Source: Bradyrhizobium guangxiense
GTDB taxonomy: Bacteria; Pseudomonadota; Alphaproteobacteria; Rhizobiales; Xanthobacteraceae
Assembly: GCF_004114915.1 (NCBI RefSeq)
Contig: NZ_CP022220.1
Coordinates: 248,001 to 312,000 of the forward strand
Length of the DNA stretch: 64,000 bases
Direction of reading: 5' to 3'
Below, one piece after another: positions 1 through 8,670 of this stretch. How positions within the stretch are numbered: the stretch's first letter is position 1; each line of letters opens with the position of its first letter. The position numbers and the translations under genes were made by a program. The notes under the pieces are model-generated. The model was not told the origin of the DNA. It saw nothing but the letters and a program-made list of their open reading frames with translations, and searched no databases.

Positions 1-611
1 GTCTGAATGGATGCCTGCTCATCTAGGCCGATGAAGTGCTCGTTCAACACCTCGGCGAACCCTATTGAGGTGTAGTCGGCGAGCCAATGCCCCGGAGGAA
101 CCAGTACGACAAGGCGGTCCACTCCGAATGGCTCCGTTCGCAGCCCTTCAAACTGCGCATTCTCGGCGGCAATTCCGAGGTCTGCTTCACCCGCTCTTAC
201 CGCCACCGCGATGAGATCCGACGTCTGCTCCTGGAGATCGACCGTCACGTCGGGATGCCGGGCGAGATAGCTCGCCAAGACATCCGGAAGGAAGCTTGCG
301 ATGGCATTCGAATTGGCCCGCATCCGTATCAGGCCCCGTTCGCGCTTTCTCCACGATCGGACCGCCCCGCTCAGCCGCTCTGCCTGCATAAGTATGCTGC
401 GGGCGTGCCCGGCGAACTCCAGTCCCGCTGAGGTCGGTCGTGTCCCTTTGACCGTACGCTCGAACAACTGCAGGCCAGCCCGCTCCTCTAGCGATTTCAT
501 GCGTTCGGACAGCGCAGAAACAGAGAGGTTGGCATGTCTGGCTGCCGCGGCAAGCCCACCTCTGTCCACGACGAGCACAAGCAGCCGCAGATCCACCAGA
601 TCGAAATGCAT
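1..611 (-). CDS. LysR-family transcriptional regulator, C-terminus cut by window edge
   Basis: Reading leftward from an ATG at 611 gives 203 codons open to the window edge, so no stop is visible and the gene is partial. Residues 1-60 form the LysR winged helix-turn-helix: MHFDLVDLRLLVLV, then AAAARHANLSVSALSERMKS, then LFERTVKGTRPTSAG. The start of the effector-binding domain follows (about 90-203), including the SYLARHPDVTVDL segment. The gene diverges from the hydratase/CoA-transferase pair at 704-2717 across a 92-bp gap, so it is probably their regulator. The effector is unknown; a carboxylate or CoA-ester precursor would fit the neighbours. The family assignment is firm. Confidence 0.85.
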   Translation of the reverse strand, partial: MHFDLVDLRLLVLVVDRGGLAAAARHANLSVSALSERMKSLEERAGLQLFERTVKGTRPTSAGLEFAGHARSILMQAERLSGAVRSWRKRERGLIRMRANSNAIASFLPDVLASYLARHPDVTVDLQEQTSDLIAVAVRAGEADLGIAAENAQFEGLRTEPFGVDRLVVLVPPGHWLADYTSIGFAEVLNEHFIGLDEQASIQ

Positions 612-703
612 GCCTTTCTCCAACTCCGAATGCTGTTGCTGGATAATACGACTGTTGGTCCACCAGCGATATCCAATAGGTTCGACCAGAACGAGAGGTC
701 TAG

Positions 704-1552
704 ATGGTTGACGGACACGACTACCAGGAATGGATCGGGCGCACAGTAACCCAGGAAGACATGGTGACAGCCAGTCCGATTGAGCGTCTGGATGCGACCC
801 TCGAAACCGACCACCAGCTCTATTCAACGGGGGTTGCGCTGCCTCCGCTGGCCCACTGGTTGTATTTTCTACCTAACGAACGGCAATCGACATTAGGGCC
901 TGACGGGCATCCCAAGCGCGGGGGCTTTCTTCCTCCCATCCATGACCTTCCCCGGCGGATGTGGGCGGGCAGCAGGCTCACCTTTAAGAGCCCGCTGCGC
1001 GTGGGCATGCATGTCAAGCGGACATCGACGATCGAAAGCGTGACGTCCAAACAAGGTACGACCGGCCCTCTGGTGTTCGTCACGGTAGGGCACGCCGTCC
1101 ACGACGAGAACGGCCATCTACTTCTGACGGACCATCACGACATTGTCTATCGAGATGTCACAGCGCCCGCCGACAGAGCGAGATCAACTGCACCGAAAGG
1201 ACCATGGCATCGCAGCATCGTGCCGGATACCGTCATGCTGTTTCGCTATTCGGCTCTCACGTTCAACGGCCATCGTATTCACTATGACCGAACGTACGTC
1301 TTTGCGGTGGAAGGTTATCCAGGCCTGATCGTCCATGGTCCGCTCATTGCTACTCTCCTGATCGATCTCGTTAGGCGCAGTCTCCCTTCCTCAGTGGTGG
1401 TGAAGGCATATTCCTTCCGCGCGGTGTCGCCGCTTTTCGACGGCAGCGAACTTCATCTGAATGGCAGTCCGCCGGACGAAACCGGAAAAATCCTGCTGTG
1501 GGCCACGAACGATCGGGACGAGCTTATCATGAAGGCGGAAGCTACAATCTAA
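704..1552 (+). CDS. HTD2/MaoC-like acyl-CoA hydratase (mesaconyl-C4-CoA / itaconyl-CoA hydratase family)
   Basis: 282 aa. The C-terminal stretch FRYSALTFNGHRIHYDR followed by EGYPGLIVHGPL is the signature of the FAS1-like/HTD2 hot-dog dehydratases. That family includes mesaconyl-C4-CoA hydratase and itaconyl-CoA hydratase. The N-terminal half (about 25-150) is the second hot-dog domain, with W/Y-rich PPLAHWLYFLP and PLRVGMHVKR. The start at 704 has a GAGAGG-type ribosome site. The next gene begins 13 bp after the stop and encodes a class III CoA-transferase, so the pair probably activates a dicarboxylate as its CoA ester and hydrates or dehydrates it. Substrate is inferred; C5 unsaturated dicarboxylates are the leading candidates. 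Confidence 0.82.
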   Translation: MVDGHDYQEWIGRTVTQEDMVTASPIERLDATLETDHQLYSTGVALPPLAHWLYFLPNERQSTLGPDGHPKRGGFLPPIHDLPRRMWAGSRLTFKSPLRVGMHVKRTSTIESVTSKQGTTGPLVFVTVGHAVHDENGHLLLTDHHDIVYRDVTAPADRARSTAPKGPWHRSIVPDTVMLFRYSALTFNGHRIHYDRTYVFAVEGYPGLIVHGPLIATLLIDLVRRSLPSSVVVKAYSFRAVSPLFDGSELHLNGSPPDETGKILLWATNDRDELIMKAEATI

Positions 1553-1565
1553 GGTCGGAGGTGTC

Positions 1566-2717
1566 GTGACGCGGCCACTGGACGGGGTATTGGTCATCGC
1601 AATCGAGCAGGCAATCGCGGCTCCCTATTGCACGCGTCAGCTTGCCGACCTCGGCGCCCGAGTCATAAAGATCGAACGGCCCGATGGTGGCGACTTTGCT
1701 CGGGCCTATGATACGCGTGCGCGTGGTCTTGCCAGTCATTTCGTCTGGACCAATCGGTCGAAAGAGAGCGTCACCTTCGACCTGAAACGGCCGGGAGCGT
1801 TGGAAGCCGTGCAACGGCTCATCGCGCACGCAGACGTGTTTGTGCAAAATCTTGCTCCAGGGGCAGCTGCCCGCCTAGGGCTCGCCGATGGCGTGCTGCG
1901 CTCCACATACAAGCAGCTGATTACTTGCAACATATCTGGATACGGTCCGAATGGGCCGTGGGAGAAGCGCAAAGCATACGATCTACTGATTCAGGCGGAG
2001 GCCGGCTTTTTGTCAACGACCGGCACGCCGGACGCCGTTGCAAAGGCCGGCATCTCGATTGCTGACATCGCTGCGGGCACAATGGCTTTTCAGGGCATTT
2101 TGGCCTGCTTGCTGCGTCGAGCCAAAAGCGGACAGGGCGATCATGTCGAAGTCTCGATGCTGGAGGCCATGGTGGAATGGATGGGATATCCGCTTTACTA
2201 TGCGATGGACGGAGCACAACCTCCGGCTCGGGCGGGAGCTGGCCATGCCACGATCTTCCCATATGGGCCCTACGAAACTGCTGATGGCATGGTACTTTTC
2301 GGACTTCAAAATGATCGCGAGTGGGCCGCGTTCACGACGATCGTCTTACAACGGCCCGAGTGGGCCAGCGAAGCACGCTTTAAGGGCAATGCGGGCCGGA
2401 TGAAAGAGCGAGCTGAGATCGATGCCGTCATCTGTGACACGTTCCGCAAGCTGCCGTCGAACGAAGCCATCTCGCGCCTCGAGACCGCCGGGATCGGTAC
2501 GGCTCGCGTGAATGACATGTCCGCCGTGTGGGATCATCCGCAACTGCGCAGCCGCAAGCGCTGGGCTTATATCGAAACCCCGGCGGGCCCGATGCCATCT
2601 TTGCGACCAATTAGCGGTGAGTCCTGGCAGCCGCGTATGGACCCGGTGCCGTCCCTCGGACAACATACCGAGGCCGTCTTGAAGGAATTCGGTCTGACCG
2701 AGTTCCGCGAGAGCTGA
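1566..2717 (+). CDS. CaiB/BaiF (class III) CoA-transferase
   Basis: 383 aa with a GTG start preceded by a GGAGG site about 6 bp upstream. Family III CoA-transferases move CoA between carboxylates through an aspartyl-CoA anhydride. The N-terminus (RPLDGVLVIAIEQ, then LADLGARVIKIERP and GDFARAYD) is typical. The probable catalytic aspartate is about residue 167 in SIADIAAG. GQGDHVEVSMLEAM near residue 200 is the usual interdigitating-subunit motif. The gene is co-transcribed with the hydratase upstream. Natural substrates cannot be read from sequence; succinyl-CoA or acetyl-CoA to an unsaturated dicarboxylate would fit. Confidence 0.88.
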   Translation: MTRPLDGVLVIAIEQAIAAPYCTRQLADLGARVIKIERPDGGDFARAYDTRARGLASHFVWTNRSKESVTFDLKRPGALEAVQRLIAHADVFVQNLAPGAAARLGLADGVLRSTYKQLITCNISGYGPNGPWEKRKAYDLLIQAEAGFLSTTGTPDAVAKAGISIADIAAGTMAFQGILACLLRRAKSGQGDHVEVSMLEAMVEWMGYPLYYAMDGAQPPARAGAGHATIFPYGPYETADGMVLFGLQNDREWAAFTTIVLQRPEWASEARFKGNAGRMKERAEIDAVICDTFRKLPSNEAISRLETAGIGTARVNDMSAVWDHPQLRSRKRWAYIETPAGPMPSLRPISGESWQPRMDPVPSLGQHTEAVLKEFGLTEFRES

Positions 2718-2854
2718 TATCTTCCTGGGACCCGAGCCCGAAGTCATCGACTCGATCGGACGCGATCTCGCACTGCACGAATTCGCCCAAGGCTGCCCGC
2801 CTTTGATGCGTGCTCGATTGCACATTAGGTTCGACGGGCCGTCGCCTATCACGC

Positions 2855-4219
2855 TCACCGTCGATCGGACGAGGCGCGCCGTCGAAGGATGTCTTCCAAG
2901 GAGTGGATGCTAAGGCGCGCGTCCCGAAAGGACGCGTCCTTCAATACCACCGAGTGAAGCTCGGTGTTCAACCGGATACCCTCTGCGCGCAGGTCTGCCA
3001 AGGCCGAAAGCATGCGCTCGATACACTCCGAACGATCCTCGCCCCTAGCGATCACCTTGGCTATCAAGGAGTCGTAGTGTGAAGGGACTTCCGAACCTGC
3101 CACGATATGGGTATCGACCCGAATTCCCGGTCCGCCCGGAGCCAGCCAGCTCTCAACACGACCAGGAGAAGGAATGCCGTCGAAAGGATGTTCCGCATTG
3201 ATCCGGCACTCAATAGCATGGCCTCTGCAGGTGACCTCGGATTGACGAAGTCCGAGCGGCTCGCCCAATGCCACCCGAATCTGCTCGCGCACGATATCGA
3301 TGCCGCTGGTTTCCTCGGTTATTGGATGTTCGACCTGTATGCGCGTATTCATCTCGATGAAAGCGAATATCCCGTCCTGGTAGAGAAATTCGAAGGTGCC
3401 TACGCCGCGATAGCCGATCGCCCGGCAAGCGGCTACACAGCGCTCCCCAAGTTCGGCGATATTGGCCTCAGGCACGCCTGGCGGCGGCGCCTCTTCAATT
3501 AATTTCTGGTGGCGGCGCTGCATCGAGCAGTCGCGGGCGCCGAGCCATACTCCCTCGCCTCCCCCATCGCAGATGACCTGGATCTCGACGTGCCTCGGGT
3601 GCTCCAAAAATTTCTCCAGGTAGATCGTCGGATTGGCAAATGCCCGCCTCGCCTCCTCCCGCGTGGCTCCGATCGCTTGGTGGAGACTTGCGCTGTCTCG
3701 TACGATCCGCATGCCGCGACCGCCGCCGCCGCCCGCCGCCTTAATGATAAGAGGGTACCCAACCTCGGTCGCACACGCTTGGCAGAGCTGCGGATCATCG
3801 GGAAGCGCGCCATGACTTCCCGCAACGCAAGGCACGCCGAGCTCGCGCATTTTCGCCTTCGCGGCGATCTTATCCCCCATTAGCCGGACAACATCGGAGG
3901 TCGGACCAATGAAGATGAGCCCAGCGCCTTCGACCGCTTCCGCGAAGTCTCCGTTCTCCGACAAGAACCCGTATCCGGGGTGAATTGCGTCGGCACCAAC
4001 GGCGGCTGCTGCGAGCATCACCGCCCCAATATCCAGATAGCTCGTATCTGCCGCCGCGCCGCCGATGCAGACCGCTCGATCGGCAAGAGCAAGGTAAGCC
4101 GCCCCTCGATCTGCCTCGGAGCAGACAGCGATTGTTCGCAGCCCCAGCGTCCGACACGCGCGAATGATCCGGAGCGCTATCTCGCCTCGATTAGCGATCA
4201 ATATGGACCGCACCGACAT
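2855..4219 (-). CDS. accC: Biotin carboxylase subunit
   Basis: 454 aa, close to the usual length of about 450. It carboxylates biotin on a carrier protein using ATP and bicarbonate. Seen in sequence: the N-terminal ILIANRGEIA Rossmann-like domain, an ATP-grasp with Lys160 and glycine loop 163-167 (GGGGGRG), and EMNTRIQVEHP at 289-299, holding the metal and bicarbonate residues. It is the last gene of the minus-strand pxp operon; its ATG overlaps the pxpA stop (TAATG). Because the neighbours are pxpABC and a BCCP rather than accA/accD, this is probably a dedicated copy for a lactam or 5-oxoproline-type substrate, not the fatty-acid enzyme. Confidence 0.93.
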   Translation of the reverse strand: MSVRSILIANRGEIALRIIRACRTLGLRTIAVCSEADRGAAYLALADRAVCIGGAAADTSYLDIGAVMLAAAAVGADAIHPGYGFLSENGDFAEAVEGAGLIFIGPTSDVVRLMGDKIAAKAKMRELGVPCVAGSHGALPDDPQLCQACATEVGYPLIIKAAGGGGGRGMRIVRDSASLHQAIGATREEARRAFANPTIYLEKFLEHPRHVEIQVICDGGGEGVWLGARDCSMQRRHQKLIEEAPPPGVPEANIAELGERCVAACRAIGYRGVGTFEFLYQDGIFAFIEMNTRIQVEHPITEETSGIDIVREQIRVALGEPLGLRQSEVTCRGHAIECRINAEHPFDGIPSPGRVESWLAPGGPGIRVDTHIVAGSEVPSHYDSLIAKVIARGEDRSECIERMLSALADLRAEGIRLNTELHSVVLKDASFRDARLSIHSLEDILRRRASSDRR

Positions 4220-4986
4220 TACGCCGCAAGCTCCGTTAGCGGAACGATACGTCCTCCGCCGTCTTCGACCACCGTCCTTACGGCTCTCGCGATTTCCACA
4301 GCGCCCGGAGTATCGCTATGGACCAGGACACATTTTGCGTCGACCTTGATCCGCTTTCCCGACACGGACGTGATAGTCCCGTCATCGAGGAACTGGCTCA
4401 TTCTCCTCGCAACCTCGGTCAGATCGGTGATAAGTGCGCCCGGATGTCGCCGATTAACCAAGCGAGCCTCGTCGTCGTATGCCCGGTCAGCAAAGATCTT
4501 GCCTACCACCCGCAATCCGAGCGACTTCGCGAATGTGCCTGCGTGACTCTTGACCGAAGCCGCGATGATCAGATCCCTGTCGAACGCCGCGAACACTTCG
4601 AGAATCTTCTCGATATATTCCTTGTTTTCCTGTGCCATCTGGCCCAGGGCGCCATGGGTCCCCGCGTGGGTAACCTTGTAGCCATTGACCTTCGCGATAG
4701 CAGAAAGCGCACCCAGTTGATAAAGCGCATGCTTCTGCATGTCACGCGGATCGATCTTCATCGGGATACGCCCGAAACCGAGTATGTCCGGCAGCCCGAC
4801 ATGTGCGCCGAGAGCTACGCCGTTCTCTTTCGCTGCCTCGACCATGCGCGTCATGATGACCGCATCGCCCGCGTGAAAGCCGCAAGCGACGTTCGCTGAT
4901 GAGACCAGCTTCATCAGCGCCTCGTCGTCTCCCATCCTCCAACGGCCAAGGCCTTCGCCAAGATCAGAATTGAGATCAATCTCCAT
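4219..4986 (-). CDS. pxpA: 5-oxoprolinase subunit A (LamB/YcsF family)
   Basis: 255 aa. PxpA acts with PxpB and PxpC in ATP-dependent ring opening of 5-oxoproline; the wider family also occurs in other lactam-utilisation loci. Diagnostic: IDLNSDLGEGLG at residues 3-14, ANVACGFHAGD near 32-42 and ALGAHVGLPD near 60. A strong AAGGAG site lies 5 bp before the start. The gene sits between the BCCP-like gene and accC in a tightly packed operon. Substrate identity depends on whether the adjacent biotin genes take part, which is inference. Confidence 0.92.
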   Translation of the reverse strand: MEIDLNSDLGEGLGRWRMGDDEALMKLVSSANVACGFHAGDAVIMTRMVEAAKENGVALGAHVGLPDILGFGRIPMKIDPRDMQKHALYQLGALSAIAKVNGYKVTHAGTHGALGQMAQENKEYIEKILEVFAAFDRDLIIAASVKSHAGTFAKSLGLRVVGKIFADRAYDDEARLVNRRHPGALITDLTEVARRMSQFLDDGTITSVSGKRIKVDAKCVLVHSDTPGAVEIARAVRTVVEDGGGRIVPLTELAA

Positions 4987-5014
4987 GGGTGCTCCTTTCG
5001 GCAGGACCTTCGTT

Positions 5015-5428
5015 TCAGCCCGATGCCATTATGCGGTATAGCGTCGTTCCGTATTCGACGTCGCTCTCACTGCGGCAGACCTGCTCGATCACACGACCGG
5101 CGACGGGCGCGATCACCGGCCTGAAGATTGGTCCGATAGCGATCACCCCGAGCAAGTCACCTTCTTGAACGTGATCTCCTACGGTCGTCGCCTCTCCCAA
5201 CGGGTGTCTATTCGAGAACCTACCCACAGCAGGAGCCCGAACGAACGTGGCTGCGTCGGTCCGCTCGACGCCAGCCAGCTCTAGCGCTCTCGTCCCCACC
5301 ATTTTGCGGTTGTGCCGGCCCAGAGAGAGGCGGATCGAACTCTCTCCGCGTTGCGCCTCCAACTCTTTCACGCCTGCCCGTTTCATTTGGGCGATCAACT
5401 CCGCTAATTCCCAAGACTCGATGCTCAT
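5015..5428 (-). CDS. BCCP-like protein lacking the biotinylation lysine
   Basis: 137 aa from the ATG at 5428, whose first bases overlap the pxpC stop (ATGA). A GTG 24 bp upstream is a poorer start. The N-terminus (LAELIAQMKRAGVKELEA) matches the AccB N-terminal region, and residues 64-135 fold like a biotinyl domain (VRAPAVGR, GDHVQEGDLLGV, then PVAGRV). Where the true BCCP of this operon has EAMKLF, this protein reads AIGPIF: Pro100 replaces the biotinylated lysine while flanking F, P and AP residues are kept. It cannot be biotinylated in the usual way. It may be a structural or regulatory subunit of the complex. It is neither truncated nor frameshifted, which argues against simple decay. 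Confidence 0.85.
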   Translation of the reverse strand: MSIESWELAELIAQMKRAGVKELEAQRGESSIRLSLGRHNRKMVGTRALELAGVERTDAATFVRAPAVGRFSNRHPLGEATTVGDHVQEGDLLGVIAIGPIFRPVIAPVAGRVIEQVCRSESDVEYGTTLYRIMASG

Positions 5429-6429
5429 GGGAGCTTCGCTCGCGGGGAACACCTACAAAACTTTGCCAACCGTCGGATCTCCTCGATGTAGCTGCGCGTC
5501 ACCCTCTCGACATCGCGAGCTTCGGCGAAGCTGCACCGAACGAAGTGAAGACACTGGCCTGGCCTTGCTTGCCCAATCCGCCAAAGATCGGGCTCGATGA
5601 CGACACCAATCTTCGGGTAACCGCCCGCAGAGTTACCGTCCGCCAGTTGTATCACCGGATCACCGGAAGGCGGCACCTGAATGACGCCAGGTACGATCGG
5701 GTGCGACCTCATTTCCACGTCATGCGTCCGGCACAGTGTCGCGCCCGTAAGATGATAGCCCATCCGGCTGCTTTTCGTGGAAATCGTCCAAGGTGTGGTC
5801 CAAAAGGCGGTTTTGGAGGATTCGTCGAACAGGTCGTACTCCGATGCCGTAATGACGCGGAGGATGACTCCCCCCGGGCTGCTGCCCGCCCACGTCGCCG
5901 ACGGCAGCTCAGACAAGGCTGGACTGGCGCCATATCCTCCTAAATCCCGCAGAGTGACCGGAGCGGCGTGCCCTACCTCCAATTGGTCTCCGGCCTTAAG
6001 CGAGCGCCCTTCAAAGCCGCCGAAGCCATCGCGCAGCTGCGTACTGCGAGATCCGAGTATTACGGGAACTTCGACGCCACCGGCGATCGCCAAATACGTC
6101 CGCAAACCGTCCACCGGCTCGGACACCACAAGCTTTTGGCCGCCGCGAGCCGGCGTCACCCACCAAGGAAGTACCGCCACGCCATCGAGCTTTGCACGAG
6201 CTGTCGCGCCTGTAAGCACAAAAAGAGTGTCAGAATGAAACTTCACCGCGAACGGATACAATTGCAGTTCGATGGCGGCCGCGTTCTCCTCGTTTCCCAA
6301 AAGCGCATTGGCCGCCGCCAAGGCCACGTGATCCATCGCCCCGGATCGTCCAATCCCAAATCCTCGAAAGCCGACACGGCCGTCATCCTGCACGGAGTTG
6401 AGCGGCGGAGTCTGAACAACCTCAATCAT
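5425..6429 (-). CDS. pxpC: 5-oxoprolinase subunit C / biotin-dependent carboxyltransferase family (AHS2, KipA-like)
   Basis: 334 aa, slightly longer than the usual 310 or so. The AHS2 domain is homologous to part of the carboxyltransferase of urea carboxylase. Recognisable segments: LNSVQDDGRVGFRGFGIGRSGAMD at the N-terminus, then RTYLAIAGG, LGSRSTQLRDGFGGFEGR and MGYHLTGATL, with SHPIVPGVIQVP near the end. ATGA overlaps with pxpB upstream and the BCCP-like gene downstream imply translational coupling. The accB and accC genes in the same operon leave two possibilities: a plain PxpABC 5-oxoprolinase with added genes, or a biotin-dependent lactam carboxylase. Confidence 0.92.
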   Translation of the reverse strand: MIEVVQTPPLNSVQDDGRVGFRGFGIGRSGAMDHVALAAANALLGNEENAAAIELQLYPFAVKFHSDTLFVLTGATARAKLDGVAVLPWWVTPARGGQKLVVSEPVDGLRTYLAIAGGVEVPVILGSRSTQLRDGFGGFEGRSLKAGDQLEVGHAAPVTLRDLGGYGASPALSELPSATWAGSSPGGVILRVITASEYDLFDESSKTAFWTTPWTISTKSSRMGYHLTGATLCRTHDVEMRSHPIVPGVIQVPPSGDPVIQLADGNSAGGYPKIGVVIEPDLWRIGQARPGQCLHFVRCSFAEARDVERVTRSYIEEIRRLAKFCRCSPRAKLP

Positions 6430-7130
6430 CTCTCTATGCGCTCCACGCGGAAGCGAATTCGATCACCGACATCGAGAAGATTTGGCGGATTGCGACTTAG
6501 ATCAAACGGCACCGGCGCCTCCGGTACGTGCCCGATGACGTACCAGCCGGTCGGAAACGTCGGTGGCCCACCGGCGCCGCGAGGATTTCCAAGATTTGAT
6601 TGCCCGCCCCCGATCGTCACATTTCCCCCAAACGGACGCACCACGGGCACCTTTCTTCGAGGTGTGAAGAGACGTGGGTCTAAACCGAAGAGATAGCCGA
6701 ATCCCGGCGTCGTGGAGGGCGCGAACACGACATATTCCGGAGTGGAATGCAGCTTTACGACGGTCTCCGGATCGATACCGTGATGAGCAGCCAGTTCACC
6801 AAGGTCCATGCCGCGATCGCCTCCATAAACGACACCAACCTCAAGAAGCTTCCCTTGTGGACCGCCCGGTTCAACTTTCCTCCAGCTCTCCAGAAGTCTC
6901 GATGCAAGTGCTTCCGGATCGGCCTTCGAAGAGTCGAACAGGACGAGAAGATTATTCATACCGACTTGAGTATCGACAACCACGTCCCATTGACCGACCT
7001 GCTTGCTAAGAGTCCAGATACGCTCCTGTGTGGGTAGACACATCGGCCCCTCCGCATCGAACAAGAGCGCCGCACTTCCGCACAAGCTCACCTGCGGGTT
7101 TGCAAACTCTATCGGCCTGGAAGGCTTCAT
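6426..7130 (-). CDS. pxpB: 5-oxoprolinase subunit B (AHS1, KipI-like)
   Basis: 234 aa, the usual size. AHS1 (allophanate hydrolase subunit 1) domain, the partner of the AHS2 domain encoded next. Visible features are DVVVDTQVGMNNLLVLFD in the N-terminal half, EVGVVYGGDRGMDLGELAAHHG near residue 120, and GFGYLFGLDPRL followed by PTFPTGWYVIGH towards the C-terminus. The start overlaps the accB stop and the stop overlaps the pxpC start, so the three are translated as a block. Confidence 0.92.
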   Translation of the reverse strand: MKPSRPIEFANPQVSLCGSAALLFDAEGPMCLPTQERIWTLSKQVGQWDVVVDTQVGMNNLLVLFDSSKADPEALASRLLESWRKVEPGGPQGKLLEVGVVYGGDRGMDLGELAAHHGIDPETVVKLHSTPEYVVFAPSTTPGFGYLFGLDPRLFTPRRKVPVVRPFGGNVTIGGGQSNLGNPRGAGGPPTFPTGWYVIGHVPEAPVPFDLSRNPPNLLDVGDRIRFRVERIER

Positions 7131-7603
7131 GTCGCTTCGCCATCGCTACTGGTATTGCTATTGCACTTCACCTTGAACAATGGCCGTTCGGCCTGCACTT
7201 CCACTCCGTTTTCCACCAATATTTGCTCGATTACACCGGCTGTCGGAGCGAGCAGTGGAGTGAAGAGCTTCATCGCTTCGATGATGCCGACCTGCTGACC
7301 TGTGGAGATCCGGCTTCCAACTACTACGAAAGGTTCGGCACCCGGCGCGGGCGCGCGATGGAAAATGCCCTGCATTGAAGCGCAGACGAACGACGTCGTT
7401 TCGTCGACGGCTTCGTTCGACACGGTCGCATCAACTGGCGGATCGGAAGGCGCCGCCCCATGCATTTCCTGCCTACCCTGTGCGGCCGCAAACATCGTGA
7501 TCTTTACGCGCAAGTCTCCGTCGGATGCTTCCAGCTCCTCGACCCCTGATCCATGCATCAAGCCAATGAGCTTTGAGATCATCTTGAAGTCTTCGCTTTT
7601 CAT
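7127..7603 (-). CDS. accB: Biotin carboxyl carrier protein
   Basis: 158 aa from the ATG at 7603, which has AGGAG 5 bp upstream. Upstream in-frame starts (to 7657) lack a ribosome site. N-terminal AccB-type segment (MISKLIGLMHGSGVEELEA), a variable linker, then a biotinyl domain from about residue 72. EAMKLF is intact with biotinylated Lys112. It is the first gene of the pxp block and would shuttle carboxybiotin from AccC. A second, lysine-less BCCP-like protein is three genes downstream. Confidence 0.9.
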   Translation of the reverse strand: MKSEDFKMISKLIGLMHGSGVEELEASDGDLRVKITMFAAAQGRQEMHGAAPSDPPVDATVSNEAVDETTSFVCASMQGIFHRAPAPGAEPFVVVGSRISTGQQVGIIEAMKLFTPLLAPTAGVIEQILVENGVEVQAERPLFKVKCNSNTSSDGEAT

Positions 7604-7860
7604 GGCTCCTTTTCGTCTCCAAGACTCATCTTCTTGCGTCGCAAACGTCGAAGCCATTCAGCCATCGATCCTCGATGGAGCTGCGTGCCAGCCATATGCT
7701 GGGCAACACTAAAAACAGTTCGCCAAAACAACGCCAATAACAAAAGTACCTACTTTCATGCATATGATGCATATAGCCCCGGCTGACGGCAGCTTCTTTT
7801 TTCCGCCGTCAAGCACCTCCTGTCGGAAGAGACCGGACGCCTTCTACACAGCAGCCGTTG
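7604..7860. other. Intergenic region inside the pot-pxp operon, no gene
   Basis: About 257 bp separate the last permease from accB on the minus strand. No open frame is convincing. Visible features are a repeated ATGCAT pair at about 7758-7774 (ATGCATATGATGCAT) and a GACGGC...GCCGTC inverted repeat near 7786-7811 with a T-rich loop. Either could be part of an internal promoter or a processing site for the accB-pxp genes. The 7-8-7 operator found elsewhere in the window is absent here. Confidence 0.4.
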
Positions 7861-8661
7861 CTATCGCCGGCCTGGCCCTCCCTCGGCCTCAGCAAACGCC
7901 TCCAAGCCAACCAACCTCTGCACAGCGATCAGTACAAAGACGGTTGCTCCGATCAACATCGTCGAAATTGCCGATATAATCGGACTTGCGTCCTCCTGTA
8001 TCGCGGCAAAAATCTTGACTGGCAGAGTTGTGGCGTCGGGTCCGATTAGGAAGAGCGTCACGGTCGACTCGTCGAACGAAATGATAAAACTGAAGATGAG
8101 TGCCGTGACAATGCCCGGCCGCATCAGTGGAAGAATAACCTTGAAGAACATCACGACGGGCGTCGCGCCCAGATTCATCGCCGCCTCCTCGACATCCTTC
8201 TCAAGGCTCCGCATGTTGTTCAGGATCGGTCGATAAGCGAAGGGTAACGCTAGGATTGTATGGGCCAGCACAATGCCGCTATACGTTCCATTCCAGCCGA
8301 GCGATCCGATCACGGTCAGCATCACGACACCCATTGCGGCGTGCGGCAATACCAGCGGCACCAAAATCATGAACTCGAATGATGCGCGGCCCCAAAAATG
8401 GCGGCGCGCGGTCACCAATGCGGTTGTCAGCGCTAGGGCAGTGCTCGCCACCGCGACAACAAAAGCAATGACGACGCTGTCGGCCGCCGTTAAAATCCAC
8501 TCGTCGCTACTGAAGAATTGACTGTACCACTTCAGTGAAGGCTGGCTGAGCGGAACTTCGATGAATCCCGACTCGAAGAATGAGGACAGCACCACGACCA
8601 CAATCGGTGCGAGCAAAAAGGCGAGCACTAGGACGGCGACTATGCGGCAAGCGACTTTCAT
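7861..8661 (-). CDS. ABC transporter permease (PotC-type, spermidine/putrescine-like family)
   Basis: 266 aa with about six hydrophobic segments, beginning with a membrane helix at 7-29. The EAA loop, which docks the ATPase, is seen as EEAAMNLGATPVVMFFKVILPLMRPGI at about 160-185. It pairs with the permease encoded just upstream (9 bp gap). The cargo of this family ranges from polyamines to amino acids and dicarboxylates. The downstream pxp genes and upstream racemase-like gene suggest a small amide, lactam or acidic amino acid. Confidence 0.88.
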   Translation of the reverse strand: MKVACRIVAVLVLAFLLAPIVVVVLSSFFESGFIEVPLSQPSLKWYSQFFSSDEWILTAADSVVIAFVVAVASTALALTTALVTARRHFWGRASFEFMILVPLVLPHAAMGVVMLTVIGSLGWNGTYSGIVLAHTILALPFAYRPILNNMRSLEKDVEEAAMNLGATPVVMFFKVILPLMRPGIVTALIFSFIISFDESTVTLFLIGPDATTLPVKIFAAIQEDASPIISAISTMLIGATVFVLIAVQRLVGLEAFAEAEGGPGRR

Positions 8662-8670
8662 CCTACCTCC

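Noticed and set aside
641..660. GGATAATA half-site resembling one arm of the shared operator upstream of 704
   Set aside because: The second arm at the right spacing is missing, so I did not count it as a fifth site.
187..814. Open frames at 187-663 and 497-814 on the minus strand
   Set aside because: They are shifted frames of the LysR regulator, which reads cleanly from 611 to position 1 with a recognisable HTH.
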